Positions 1 through 11,150 of a DNA stretch of 64,000 bases are shown piece by piece. The notes below the pieces were generated by a model. It was not told the DNA's origin, did not search any database, and worked only from the letters and a program-made list of their open reading frames with translations. Within the stretch, counting starts at the first letter, position 1. Every line of letters starts with the position of its first letter. The position numbers were made by a program, and so were the translations under genes. This DNA comes from Leptobrachium leishanense (lineage: Eukaryota; Chordata; Amphibia; Anura; Megophryidae), in assembly GCA_009667805.1 (NCBI GenBank), contig CM019066.1:120915690-120979689 (forward strand), in the 5' to 3' direction.

Positions 1-507
1 TTAACATGGGTACGCTACTGGCAAATCTGCAAGCGCAGATTTTCTCTGTTAGCGTCCCTATGTTAGCCTTAAGGATGCAATAGGGCCCGTAATGTTTATG
101 ACCCATGTTGTGGATTAATTCAACATGTGCATGTTGTTATTATCTTTTATGATTATTTACATAACGCCTTAACGGGGCAATGCAACACATGAGTCTAGTG
201 ATCTATTTCACATGGGGCATGAAGAGCTGGCAAGTCCTGCTACAAGAGAGAATTTTACAAAATCATTGTGAAGGAGGATACGTATAGTTCAACTATACTG
301 AATTTGACAGAGCAGCCTGAATAGGTCCCTGTCCACACAATATTTTGATTTGTTGTGGGGGCGCAAGTTATATAATAAGACCAGGGACACTATACCTTCT
401 TAGCTGATAATAGGGAACGCTAATGGCAAAATTTGGTGTGAACCATCAATCATTTGCTCTTTATTACCAATTCTATTACAAGTGAGCTGTTATATCCAAC
501 GATTAGC
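1..507. other. No gene recognised
   Basis: This stretch is AT-rich with scattered stops in all frames. I see no coding region, terminal inverted repeat pair or RNA gene. It leads directly into the SINE-tail hairpin that follows. Confidence 0.5.
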
Positions 508-585
508 AGGATATACTTGAAAACGAGAGAAATCTCAATGTATCCTTCCTGGTAAAATCCTTTATAAATAAATAAATAAATAAAT
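508..585 (+). repeat. SINE/LINE 3' tail hairpin module, 5'-truncated copy
   Basis: The segment begins AGGATATACTTGAAAACGAG and ends in an (AAAT)n tail. Its body can fold on itself, because the start (ccagga..atac..ttga in better copies) is the reverse complement of the end (tcaa..gtat..tcctgg). The same module occurs at 10500-10556, 12820-12890, 29856-29923 and twice at 36330-36597. In the longer copies it is the 3' end of a tRNA-headed SINE, so I read this as a 5'-truncated insertion. The class assignment is inference; the repetition is seen directly. Confidence 0.7.
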
Positions 586-1140
586 ATAACAGAGCTGATA
601 ATAGAGAGGCGTCGTGTGGTGCAACATGTCACAGCTGGTATCCTCTCATGGAGTAACAAGGTATGGAGACCTGCGTGAGCACAGGATCAGCGCAAAGCAA
701 AATCACTTACCAGTTTCTTGCAGCTGCCTGTTACCACTTTTTATTACTGGCTGAGAGCAAGAATAACGAACAACCTTGGAACTCCTCGTTATTCTGCTCC
801 ACGCAGTAGTGTATTTAGGTTTTCTGCTGCCCTAGGCCTGACTAAACTCGTGCACCCCCTAATTTAAATTTGACGCACCCCTTCCTGTCAAGGGCACACC
901 TCTTCCTGGTTAATCCCCACCCTTCCTCTTTAAGCTCCACCTTTTCCTCTTAGAGCTCCGCCTTTTCCTCTCTTTATATTAAAAGTGGATACCAAGTGCC
1001 TACTTGTATATTTTGTATACCATTTCAAATGTATCTATTGAGATACATACAATTATGAAATGTTTAAATTCAAGCATTTTTACAAAGAACAGCCACGCAT
1101 GTCAAGTATACTTGATCACAGCCGCTCTAATTGGTTGAAC
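586..1140. other. Non-coding, pyrimidine-rich stretch
   Basis: Positions about 840-980 are C/T-rich with a loose repeat of cacccctt / ccaccttttcctctt words. The sequence near 815 (CTGCTGCCCTAGGC) resembles the end of some hAT repeats, but no partner end was found. No ORF is credible. Confidence 0.4.
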
Positions 1141-1452
1141 AATAAAATCCACAGAAACGTGCACTGCATATGAGCGTATCACAGAGCTGCACAGCAATAA
1201 AACCCACAGAAATGGGCACTGTGTATGAGCATATCACAGAATTGCGCAGCAATAAATCTCACAGTAATGTGCAATGTGTATGAGCGTATCTCAGAGCTCC
1301 AGGGCAATAAAACTCACAGTAATATGCAGTGTGTATCACAGAATCCACAGCAATAAAACTCCAAGCAATGCAATGTGCGGTGTGTATGAGTGCATCAGAA
1401 TCCACTGCAATAAAACTCCCAGCAAACGGAGTGTATATGATCACACAGCAAT
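1141..1452 (+). repeat. Tandem array, about 55-bp unit, six diverged copies
   Basis: Each unit starts with AATAAAA(C/T)(C/T)CACAG and carries GTGTATGAGCRTATCACAGA. Unit lengths shrink from about 55 bp to about 41 bp by internal deletion towards the right. The open frames over this stretch on both strands (for example 1259-1480 minus and 1329-1745 plus) follow from the periodicity and have no other support as genes. Confidence 0.85.
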
Positions 1453-2233
1453 TATTTATTCTATATTTACCGGCCTCCATCCGCGGTAGGGCTGTGTGCA
1501 GAGTCAGCAGGGACTGTGTACGGACTCAGCAGGAGGTCCCTCCAGGCCACGTTAGGATCGCAGCTGTGCCTGTGCGTGGAGCCATCTTGTCAGCAGTGGG
1601 GTGCCACTGCCAGAGGGTGCACCGTGACTTTGATTCCCTTCCCGGTGGGTGTTCAGTCCAGAATAGAGTGAGAGTCTGTGTTAACGAAAGGGCGGGCAGC
1701 TGCGTGCGTGCGTGTCATGTGGTTCAGCCAGTCAGGTGGTACTGAGACTCCACCACCTGACTGGCCGGACCGTGTGATTAACCATTACTTCTATATGGGG
1801 ATTTGCACTGCCTTCAAACAGCATCGTACTTGCTGGCAGTTCGCCAAACTTGTGTGTGAGCGGAGGGCGGGCTGCCCCAGGTACCAGTGATTATTGGGGT
1901 GTCATTAGGGGGTACTAGGAGGTGCCACTGTCACTGTGTGTCAGCTTTGAGCTGTGTTCTCAAACAACGAGCAGCGGAGCAGGGTGTTTGCATATGGAAT
2001 AAAATCGAATAGAATAAAAATCCCCCTCTCCTCCCTCCATAGCTCCTCCCCTCCCCCGCAGCAGTTCTAGGAGAGGGGAGGGGGATGTGATTTGTGTGCA
2101 GAGAGAGAAGATGACAGTAAACGGCAGGTAAAGGGGGGTATCAGCAGAATATGAAGCCCTGTCTGCTTACTGCTGTCTTTCCTTAACCAGCACTGCAGTG
2201 ATCTAAATTTGTCATTGAGCTGCCTGGCTCCTG
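1453..2233. other. No gene recognised; GC-richer leader before the unknown ORF pair
   Basis: GC content rises from about 1480 onward and several short open frames appear, but none has a recognisable domain. If the ORFs at 2234-5028 belong to an LTR retroelement, this stretch should hold its 5' part. I looked for a copy of the downstream LTR start (TGTCAAGATCACC) and did not find one. Confidence 0.4.
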
Positions 2234-3010
2234 GTGAGGCTGCGTGCGTGCAGGTCACCTGCACCTGTCAAAACTACAAAGTTGGTGGTGAAACCAGTAC
2301 CCACCCAGCCAAAAATAGCTGCACCAACTGTCAAGCCCACAAAATCGTTGTTGGGGAAGTCAGTGCCTGCCCTGCAAAAAACGACTTCATCCACTGTCAA
2401 GCAAAAAAAGCAAGCACCCAAAGAAAAACCCCTATCCCAGCCTACTCCCAGAAGAAGCCTGGTAATCAAACCTCCTGCACCAAAGTGTGTCCCTACTCCC
2501 AGGAAACCTGAGCCAAGAGCTACCAGACTCTCTGCACCCAGAGACCAGGTTACCCAAGAAGCTTCTTCTGAGGGGTCAGACCAGGAGACCTCTATGGAGT
2601 GTGCCAAACCGGAGTCTGACCCTGAAGTGCCCATGGAACAGGAATCCATAGACGCTGAGCAGGCCATGCTGATGGAGATCGAGCCTAGCCAACACCTCAT
2701 GGCTGGTGTTGCCAGAAACCCAGAACCCAGCCCGCTACCTCCATGCTGCACATATGCCTCAAACGGAACTGTCGTTCGCAGGGAGGACCTGGAGATCTTC
2801 GAACTGGCCCTGAGACTTCGGGAAGCCGCTCCTCATGGGCACACAGTGCCACCTTCACCATGTCCTTCTGATGACTCGGAGTCAGAAGAGGAAGCCGCTG
2901 ATGCTGGTCTGGACCTGTCCAGACAGACTGCACGCCGCACCCAGGGACCCCAGGTCAGCATGAGGGGTATGTTGGCGTTGAGGGATCTGTTTGTCGCCCG
3001 GCTGGAATGA
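2234..3010 (+). CDS. Unrecognised basic/acidic low-complexity ORF upstream of a putative LTR
   Basis: A 258-codon ORF whose protein I do not recognise. The first third is rich in Lys, Pro and Thr (many KP, PTP and KTT words) and would be strongly basic. The middle is acidic (SEGSDQETSMECAKPESD). A short region near residues 185-200 (REDLEIFELALRLREA) could form an amphipathic helix. A second acidic Ser/Asp/Glu run follows near residue 215. There are no zinc-knuckle, protease or polymerase motifs. It ends in an ATGA overlap with the next ORF. Its position upstream of a polypurine tract and probable 3' LTR suggests a retroelement accessory or gag-like product, but that is inference, and codon 1 is simply the first ATG. 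Confidence 0.4.
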   Translation: MRLRACRSPAPVKTTKLVVKPVPTQPKIAAPTVKPTKSLLGKSVPALQKTTSSTVKQKKQAPKEKPLSQPTPRRSLVIKPPAPKCVPTPRKPEPRATRLSAPRDQVTQEASSEGSDQETSMECAKPESDPEVPMEQESIDAEQAMLMEIEPSQHLMAGVARNPEPSPLPPCCTYASNGTVVRREDLEIFELALRLREAAPHGHTVPPSPCPSDDSESEEEAADAGLDLSRQTARRTQGPQVSMRGMLALRDLFVARLE

Positions 3011-5028
3011 CTCACCATACCACTGTACCCCGCTATTTCCTGGAGACGGACTACAATCCCTTCAGTGGCTCCTCTGGTGAATCAGACCTTGAAGGGGAGC
3101 CAAGTGAGACTTGCCCCTCCATAAGTCCAGCCACCTATCTGTGCCGCTCAGTGGCCAACTACAGAACTCCAGCTACCAAGACCATCTCGAGTGCACCATG
3201 CCAGAGATCTGCCTTCATTGGTGCCCTCTTCTCCATGACACCCACAGTTGTTTGGTTGCCTATGAAACCGAGGCCTCAGGAGCTGGAGGCTCACCCATGC
3301 CTCATTGAATTGGAGGTTGAGCAAAAGCCAGAGGTCGCTGCCCTGCAACCCGCAGGATCTCAAGAGGTCGCTGCTCTGCAACCAGCAGGATCTCAAGAGG
3401 TCGCTGCCCTGCAACCCGCAGGATCTCGAGAGGTCGCTGCCCTGCAACCCGCAGGATCTCGAGAGGTCGCTGCCCTGCAACCCGCAGGATCTCGAGAGGT
3501 CGCTGCCCTGCAACCTGCAGGATCTCGAGAGGTCGCTGCCCTGCAACCCGCAGGATCTCGAGAGGTCGCTGCCCTGCAACCCGCAGGATCTCGAGAGGTC
3601 GCTGCCCCGCCAACCCGCAGGATCTCGAGAGGTCGCTGCCCCGCATCCAGCAGGATCTTGAGGGGTCGCTGCCCCGCATCCAGCAGGATCTCGAGAGGTC
3701 GTTGCCCTGCATCCAGCAGGATCTCGAGAGGTCACTGCCCCACATCCAGCAGGATCTCGAGGGGTCGCTGCCCCGCCTCCAGCAGGATCTCGAGAGGTCG
3801 CTGCCCCGCATCCTGCAGGATCTCGAGAGGTCGCTGCCCCGCATCCAGCAGGATCTCGAGGGGTCGCTGCCCCGCATCCAGCAGGATCTCGAGAGGTCGC
3901 TGCCCCGCATCCCGCAGGATCTCGAGAGGTCGCTGCCCCGCATCCTGCAGGATCTCGAGAGGTCGCTGCCCCGCATCCCGCAGGATCTCGAGAGGTCGCT
4001 GCCCCGCATCCCGCAGGATCTCGAGAGGTCGCTGCCCCGCATCACGCAGGATCTCGAGAGGTCGCTGCCCCCATCCCGCAGGATCTCGAGGGGTCGCTGC
4101 CCCGCATCCAGCAGGATCTCGAGAGGTCGCTGCCCCGCATCCAGCAGGATCTCGAGAGGTCGCTGCCCCGCATCCCGCAGGATCTCGAGAGGTCGCTGCC
4201 CCGCATCCCGCAGGATCTCAAGAGGTCGCTGCCCCGCATCCCGCAGGATCTCGAGAGGTCGCTGCCCCGCATCCCGCAAGATCTCGAGTTGTCACTGCCC
4301 TGCATCTCGCAGGCTCTCCAGAAACTGCTGCCCTGCATCCCGCAGGGTCCCCGGAGGTTGCTGCCCTGCATCCCGCAGGTTCTCCTGAGCTATCACCGCC
4401 GTGGGGCCATCGCTGCCGCCGCCGCCACCGTAAGGCCAAGCAGCTCACTGCCCAGCAAGAGCCGTGCTGTACACAGGCCGCCGCAGAGCCGTGCTGTACC
4501 CAGGCCGCTGCAGAGCCGTGCAGTACCCAGGCTGCCACAGAGCCGTGCAGTACCCAGGCCGCCGCAGAGCCGTGCAGCACCCAGGTCGCTCAAGTGCCAT
4601 GCAGTACCCAGGTCGCTCAAGTGCCGTACCTCGCCAAGGGCGCTGCCCCTCTGTGCCTCGCCAAGGATGCCGCCGTTGAGCCGCACACTACCAAGGTTGT
4701 CGTCGTTGAGTCGTGCAGTGCCAAGGTTGTCACCAAGGGTGCTGCCCCACCGCGCCTCGCCAAGGGCGCTGCCCCACCGCGCCTTGCCAAGGGCACTGAA
4801 CCACCGTGCCCAGTCTATGTTCAGACGGCATTTTCTATTCTGGCGATTGACCCTGCTGAACACCGGACACCAAGAAGAACCCCGCTTTTTTCCTTGACCA
4901 CGGATGGGAAGATCGTGAAAACCATGGATCTTCCAGCCCACGAGCGGGCTTTAGCCGTCCGGGGGTCGGCTCTTAAGGGGGGAGTAGTGTCAAGATCACC
5001 ACGCTCTGGCCCCTGTCACTCACGCTAA
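3007..5028 (+). CDS. Unrecognised ORF expanded by a 33-bp minisatellite, ending at a putative LTR
   Basis: A 673-codon ORF whose ATG overlaps the preceding stop by four bases (ATGA). Residues 1-105 are non-repetitive and unrecognised. Residues about 106-455 are translated from 33-bp repeats, read first as EVAALQPAGSR units, then after a one-base slip as ISRGRCPASSR, and after a second slip near 4070 as EVAAPHPAGSR. Next come 27-bp repeats read as EPCCTQAAA-like units (about 4459-4620). The last 70 residues are again unique and run into AAGGGGGGAGTAG and TGTCA. That ending is typical of the 3' ORF of a Ty3/gypsy-like element. The frame changes inside the array argue that the repeat is not under protein-level selection. 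No catalytic motif is visible. Confidence 0.4.
   Translation: MTHHTTVPRYFLETDYNPFSGSSGESDLEGEPSETCPSISPATYLCRSVANYRTPATKTISSAPCQRSAFIGALFSMTPTVVWLPMKPRPQELEAHPCLIELEVEQKPEVAALQPAGSQEVAALQPAGSQEVAALQPAGSREVAALQPAGSREVAALQPAGSREVAALQPAGSREVAALQPAGSREVAALQPAGSREVAAPPTRRISRGRCPASSRILRGRCPASSRISRGRCPASSRISRGHCPTSSRISRGRCPASSRISRGRCPASCRISRGRCPASSRISRGRCPASSRISRGRCPASRRISRGRCPASCRISRGRCPASRRISRGRCPASRRISRGRCPASRRISRGRCPHPAGSRGVAAPHPAGSREVAAPHPAGSREVAAPHPAGSREVAAPHPAGSQEVAAPHPAGSREVAAPHPARSRVVTALHLAGSPETAALHPAGSPEVAALHPAGSPELSPPWGHRCRRRHRKAKQLTAQQEPCCTQAAAEPCCTQAAAEPCSTQAATEPCSTQAAAEPCSTQVAQVPCSTQVAQVPYLAKGAAPLCLAKDAAVEPHTTKVVVVESCSAKVVTKGAAPPRLAKGAAPPRLAKGTEPPCPVYVQTAFSILAIDPAEHRTPRRTPLFSLTTDGKIVKTMDLPAHERALAVRGSALKGGVVSRSPRSGPCHSR
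3329..4370 (+). repeat. 33-bp minisatellite, about 31 copies
   Basis: The unit is close to GAGGTCGCTGCCCTGCAACC plus CGCAGGATCTCGA (33 bp). Variants change CAACC to CATCC or CCTCC and CTCGA to CTCAA or CTTGA. Because 33 is a multiple of three and the unit lacks stops in several frames, it creates long open frames on both strands. The copies at both edges are the most diverged, as expected from unequal exchange or slippage in the middle. Confidence 0.95.
4459..4640 (+). repeat. 27-bp tandem repeat
   Basis: About six imperfect copies of a 27-bp unit beginning GAGCCGTGCAGTACCCAGG, translated as EPC(C/S)TQAAA-like units in the surrounding ORF. It follows the 33-bp array after about 90 bp of unrelated sequence, so two different periodic blocks sit in the same ORF. 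Confidence 0.8.
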
Positions 5029-5518
5029 CCCTGCACCATGAACAATGCACCTTCCTGAAACCTTCTGTATGTTCCCAGCATCCTAGCCCTAGAACCTCAC
5101 CTGACCCCCACCTTCCCCTGATTATCCCACTATATCAGGAAGCAAAGCCCTCCAGTATTCACTTCCACATTGAAGTTCCTGACTGCAAACCTATCTGCCA
5201 AAGCTCCCTGATACTCCCTGACAATATCCTGAATTCTCTACCAAAGACTCCAAGGACCCTCAGTTATTATCTGGACTTCCTTTGCTTCCATATACCGGTA
5301 CCCTCCCATCCTGCTCCCCCTCTGCCCCCCATCTAAGACTCCCCGTGTACCAGACCCCTTTCTGAACCCTGACCACTCTATTGCCTGTACCTTGTCTGAT
5401 TCTATGCTACCGTGTTTATTTGCAATAAACACCCTTTGTTATCCTGAACCTGCCTCCATCACTGCATCCTGGGCTCACAACCCCATCCTGCTACACCACC
5501 CGTAGTCTACACGTGACA
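4988..5518 (+). mobile_element. Probable 3' LTR of a Ty3/gypsy-like element
   Basis: A purine-rich tract (AAGGGGGGAGTAG) at 4975-4987 sits immediately before TGTCAAG, and a matching end CGTGACA occurs at 5512-5518, giving a 531-bp unit with TGTCA/TGACA ends. A TATA-like CTATATCAGG lies at about 5130 and a polyadenylation signal AATAAA at about 5424, in the order expected for U3 and R-U5. No second LTR is visible in the window, so the boundaries rest on end symmetry and the purine tract. Confidence 0.6.
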
Positions 5519-5745
5519 TCACCTCAATTCCCAAATGTTTTGTAGATATTTGTGACCCCCAAAATACTTGCTGGCAGTGACAAGACACAGATCACCTCAA
5601 TTCCCAGATATTTGGTAGAAATGAGACCCCCCCCAGTAGCGTGGCAGACCGGCAGTAAGAACACACAACAACTATCTCCTCTGAAATCTCCTCTCAAATG
5701 CGTGCAGAAGCGCTGCGTGGAAACCTTATAGTGTGCTGCGGGACT
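5519..5745. repeat. Short direct repeat, 73-bp period
   Basis: ATCACCTCAATTCCCA occurs at about 5518 and again at about 5591, followed each time by related text (AATGTTTTGTAGA and GATATTTGGTAGA). Nothing else is recognisable before the Tc1 element. Confidence 0.5.
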
Positions 5746-5747
5746 TA

Positions 5748-7367
<1,620 letters not shown>

Positions 7368-7369
7368 TA

Positions 7370-7640
7370 GCTCTGTGAGCCCATGATTGGGCAAAATTTG
7401 CCCAATCAGGACTCTGAGCCGTGATTGGCATAGTGTTGAACCTGTCTTGTACCAGACCTGTGGTGAGGTGCAAGGCTGTAGCCAATTACAAGCTTCAGGC
7501 CAGTGTTAACGTGCATTGTGGGCGAACACGCGGCGAACACACAGAAATGTTCATAGTTCGCGAACAAACGAACAGGCTATGTTCGATGCGAACTCCAACC
7601 CGATCCGATCGAACTGAACAGCTCATCCCTAGCCACTAGT
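7370..7640 (+). repeat. Right end of a hAT-like repeat (fragment)
   Basis: GCTCATCCCTAG at 7620-7632 looks like the inverted end of the TAGGGATG-type hAT repeats common in this window. The preceding bases are full of TTCG/CGAA words (AGTTCGCGAACAAACGAAC), as in the TAGAGATG element at 34886. The matching left end was not found to the left of the Tc1 copy, so this is a partial element. Confidence 0.4.
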
Positions 7641-7715
7641 GCTGTTGCTCGTCCTCAGGATCCTCACACCCCCCTTTTCTCTTTATTAGCTGGAATAGAA
7701 TTTTCCTTCAATTTG

Positions 7716-8380
7716 CACAGGCTCACCAAAACTGGACAATAGAAGATTGGAAAAAACATTGCCTGGTCTGATGAGTCTCGATTTCAGCTGCGACAGTCAG
7801 ATGGTAGGGTCAGAAATTGGCATAAACAACACAATAGAATGGATCCATCCTGCCATGTATCAACGGTTCAGGCTGGTGGTGGTGGAGTAATGGTGTGGGG
7901 GATATTTTCTTGGCACATATTGTGCCCCTTAGTGCCAACTGAGCATCATTTAAACGCTGCGGCCTATCTGAGTATTGTTGCTGACCATGTCCATCCCTTC
8001 ATGTCCTCAGAGTACGCATCTTCTGGTGTCTACTTCCAGCAGGATAATGCACCATGTCACGAAGCTCAAATCATCTCAAACTGGTTTCTTGAACATGACA
8101 ATGAGTTCACTGTACTCCAAAGGCCTCCACAGTCACCAGATCTCAATCCAATAGAGCACCTTTTGGGATGTGGTGGAAAAAGAGATTTGCTTCATGGATG
8201 AGCAGCCGACTAATCTTCAGCAACTGCGCGATGCTATGATGTCAATTTGGAGCAAAATCTGAGGAATATTTCCAGCACTTTGTTGAATCTATGCCACAAA
8301 CAATTAAGGTAGATCTGAAGGCAAAAGGGGGTCCAACCCGGTACTAGCGAGGTGTGCCTAATAAAGTGGCCGGAGGGTAT
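7716..8380 (+). pseudogene. Second Tc1 family, transposase 3' half with right terminal repeat
   Basis: Frames over this stretch give SDESRFQLR (first Asp region), GGGVMVWG, QQDNAPCHEA (second Asp) and [10 protein letters not shown] (Glu), the order of a Tc1 catalytic domain. Stops and a frameshift near 8165 break it. The right end, CCTAATAAAGTGGCCGGAGG then TATAT, resembles Tc1-type terminal repeats known from fish and amphibians. The DNA-binding half and left terminal repeat are missing. It is clearly distinct from the neighbouring CAGTGGCAAG family. Confidence 0.8.
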
Positions 8381-8384
8381 ATAT

Positions 8385-9503
8385 CTGAGGTCTGATGTGT
8401 GTCGTTGTGGTCAGGGTGTGCAGGCCTGAGCAGTAGGTAACTGGGGTGTATGGCCATACATTTCAATAATAACATTAATTGGACAGGCTTTAAGCAAAAT
8501 CCTAAATTATTTATTGGAAAGTGGTCACATGACATTAAATAAAAGTAAGGTAATCGGTCCTGAAAAAAGTATTGGTACTCACTCTTAAAAAAATGGTGTC
8601 GGTGCATCCCTAATTTTAACCCTTTTTCATTAATTTGAGGTTTTTCATATCACTTTTGTTCAAACCAGCAGAATACATTGATACTATAAGAACGAGAATG
8701 AATAACAGCATGTTGGTGACCTCTGTAGGCTCCAGCTAGTAAAATGAGTGGAAAGACCTCCAGCTGATGGCAGCCTTTTAAAAAGGCATGAAGGGCAGAC
8801 ATGGGTGGATTTGTCTGACAAAATCAATATACATTCCTAAATGAGGCAGCCAGTGGTTCTCGGCTTGTGCTGTGCAGCTGAATACCTATTGTTGATCAGT
8901 TGCCTTCAGACCTGCAGTCTCATTTCTGTATTCAGCACTAGTTCCAGCCTGCAAATGAGTTACAAGAGCATCCAAACACTGAGAGCATTGCAGTAATCTA
9001 GCCTTGAGGAGATTAATGTATGTGCCACGGCAAACAGCTCATATGCTGATACGTAACCACTGATGAAGAACTCAGACTCAATAAAAGCAACTAAGTGCTG
9101 AAAACACCTGAGACTTTAAGTCCGTTTCTTTAACAGCAACAGAAATTGCATAGTCGCTTTTTTACCATCATTTTTTACTTCCCGTGCGATTAATCCTCAG
9201 AATTTACCCAGTGGTGCATGACAGGCATGCACAATCTCAATTTAATGATTACACAAAATCAATTTTCGTGCTGTAACGTCCTAGTTCAAGAACTTCTAAT
9301 GAGGTTAAGTGGAACAATCAGTCCTTTTATTCATACATGAGATCGTTGTTTTAGATCATGCACCTTCAAACAATGGGTCCAGTTGAACCATTCACGAACC
9401 AGTTGAAGTATAAATTTATTTTTTATTCATTGCAGTATTTTCACCGAATGAGGACTTTCAGGTATTCAGCTAGCGCGATTTGGTTTATATGGGTGATTTT
9501 GGC
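8385..9503. other. No gene or element recognised
   Basis: AT-rich sequence with only short random open frames and no paired ends noted. It may be genuine single-copy intergenic DNA. Confidence 0.4.
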
Positions 9504-9950
9504 TTAAAGTGCACTTGTCATGACAAAATGACTTTTTCTCATTTGACCAGGCACCTCTACCTTCATAGAGGGCAGCGTATTTTGCTGATCTATATAATAT
9601 TAGAAGCAGAGATATTTCTGTTTCAAAGTTGCTCCTGTTCCTCCGGGCCTGCGCCATCTTGAAGGGCAGAGAACCATCTTCCAAGAAGGCCCCTGCAGAG
9701 TTGGTGTGCTGCTCTGGCTGTCAGTTAAATCCTCCTGACATTCAGACAGTGCAGTAAAGGGTGACCTGTTCACTGCTTACAGCTGCCCCCCTCCTACGGC
9801 ATGCCGCAGGTCACATGGGGGATGGCAAAGCTTTAAAGCAGAATAACTCCAATTTTTTGCATCATACAGGTCAGGAAAAAAACACTGCCTATAAAGGAGG
9901 CGTGCCCTGTCATGGGCAAAAGTCATTTTGCCCATGACAGAGGCACTTAA
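9504..9950. mobile_element. TTAA-flanked MITE
   Basis: The left end TTAAAGTGCACTTGTCATGA is matched by the right end TCATTTTGCCCATGACAGAGGCACTTAA read in reverse. TTAA at 9504-9507 and 9947-9950 would be the target duplication, as for piggyBac and Kolobok type elements. There is no coding capacity in the 447 bp. Confidence 0.7.
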
Positions 9951-10010
9951 AAAAAATATCAGCTATTGACAAGTGGGAGTTGATGCCATTTTTCAGAGAA
10001 ATTTATAATA

Positions 10011-11150
10011 TATATGTTACTGGTAAAGCCCGAAGTGCGGTTAATCCTAGGATTACCCGGGTAATCCTGACATTACCCAAAACCACTGGGTAAAGCTGCA
10101 AAAAAATGAAAATTTTGGACTTTACCCGGGTAATCTTAGGACTAACCAACTGCCCTTGGGTAACAGTCTGGAAGAGCTGAAATATTCGCACTTTACCCGG
10201 ATAATGTGCAAGTCTGAAGCTTCACCCAGGTAATCTGAGGACTATCCACAGCTCCACCTGGGTAATCTGCAGAGCATCCAACCCCGCTTGGGTAAAAGTG
10301 AATTTTGCTATTATCTATGGATATTATCAAGGAAAATGGCAAAAGACAAACATTAAAATGTATTGCGGATATAATGAATATACAGAGTAAAAGGATATGG
10401 GTGGAGAGAGCCTGTGGAGACATGGGTTCGATCCCAGCAAGAACACCTCTCCAGTAAGTGTCCTTGGGCAAGACACCTAACGGTACATACTCGCCACCCA
10501 GGACATACTTGAAAATGAGAGAAACCTCAATGAATCCTTTCTTAAAAAAATTAAAATATATGTATATATATTATGTGAAAGAGTTACGTGATGTTTATTA
10601 TGTGCTTATATATCATTTATAAAACATAATAACCATTAGGTTACTCTTTATATAATATCTTTATCTTCATAAATTAATTTTCAGACAATTAATGCACAGA
10701 GTAACATGACAATTATTTAGTGTGGTTTGTAACTGTGGATACAATTTCATTAAAAATAACAAAAAACACAATTTTGTTATCAGCCAGATCACAGTTTGCA
10801 GCTTTATCCGGGTAATCCTCGGATTTCAGTCAACTGGAACCTGCTGAAAACCCAAGAAAAGCGGAGTACCCAGAGGTGTTTGGATATTTTGAAGATTACC
10901 CAGATAAAGTCAGCTGTTTCGTTGCACATGACACTTTATCCAGTAACATTAGGGTAATGTGCGAATTACCCGGTTAAAACAGAGCAGAAAACCGGAGTAC
11001 CCAGAGGCCTCTGGATACTTTGCAGATTACCCGGGTAAAGTCTGAAATTTCATTTCACTTTGGACTTTTGCTAATGACGCCTGGGTAATGGTAGGATTAC
11101 TCGGGTAATCCTAGGATTAACCGCACTTCGGGCTTTAACTGTAACATATA
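10011..11150 (+). mobile_element. ACCCGGGT-motif element, copy 1
   Basis: The ends are inverted: TATATGTTACTGGTAAAGCC at the left and its near complement GGCTTTAACTGTAACATATA at the right, followed inward by AAGTGCGGTTAATCCTAGG. About fourteen exact or near copies of TTACCCGGGTAA lie between, spaced roughly 30-75 bp and often next to a half-site TGGGTAA. The middle (10560-10790) lacks the motif. There is no ORF of note. A CORE-SINE is inserted at about 10388-10556. A second copy, in opposite orientation, is at 52912-53950. I do not recognise the family. It behaves like a non-autonomous DNA element. Confidence 0.8.
10388..10556 (+). mobile_element. CORE-type tRNA-derived SINE, nearly full length
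   Basis: A tRNA-like head carries the B-box-like GGTTCGATCCC. It is followed by a core-like segment, GTGTCCTTGGGCAAGACACC, similar in position and wording to the core of MIR and other CORE-SINEs. Then come CGCCACCCAGGACATACTTG and the common hairpin tail with an A-rich 3' end. The likely A-box lies near GGTGGAGAGAGCC. The copy sits inside the ACCCGGGT element. Confidence 0.75.

Noticed and set aside
3302..4279. 325-codon minus-strand ORF
   Set aside because: It is the antisense translation of the 33-bp minisatellite. It has no unique sequence and changes frame with the repeat slips.
2234..5028. Bacterial-type operon because of the ATGA overlap
   Set aside because: The surroundings are vertebrate repeats with polyadenylation signal and LTR features, and no ribosome-binding context. 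The overlap may be chance.
5100..5460. Host gene 3' UTR because of AATAAA
   Set aside because: The signal lies inside a unit with TG..CA ends directly after a purine tract, better explained as an LTR.
10420..10445. tRNA gene suggested by GGTTCGATCCC
   Set aside because: No cloverleaf can be completed. It is the B-box-like head of a SINE, followed by a core-like segment and a tail, and recurs at 12945-12960.
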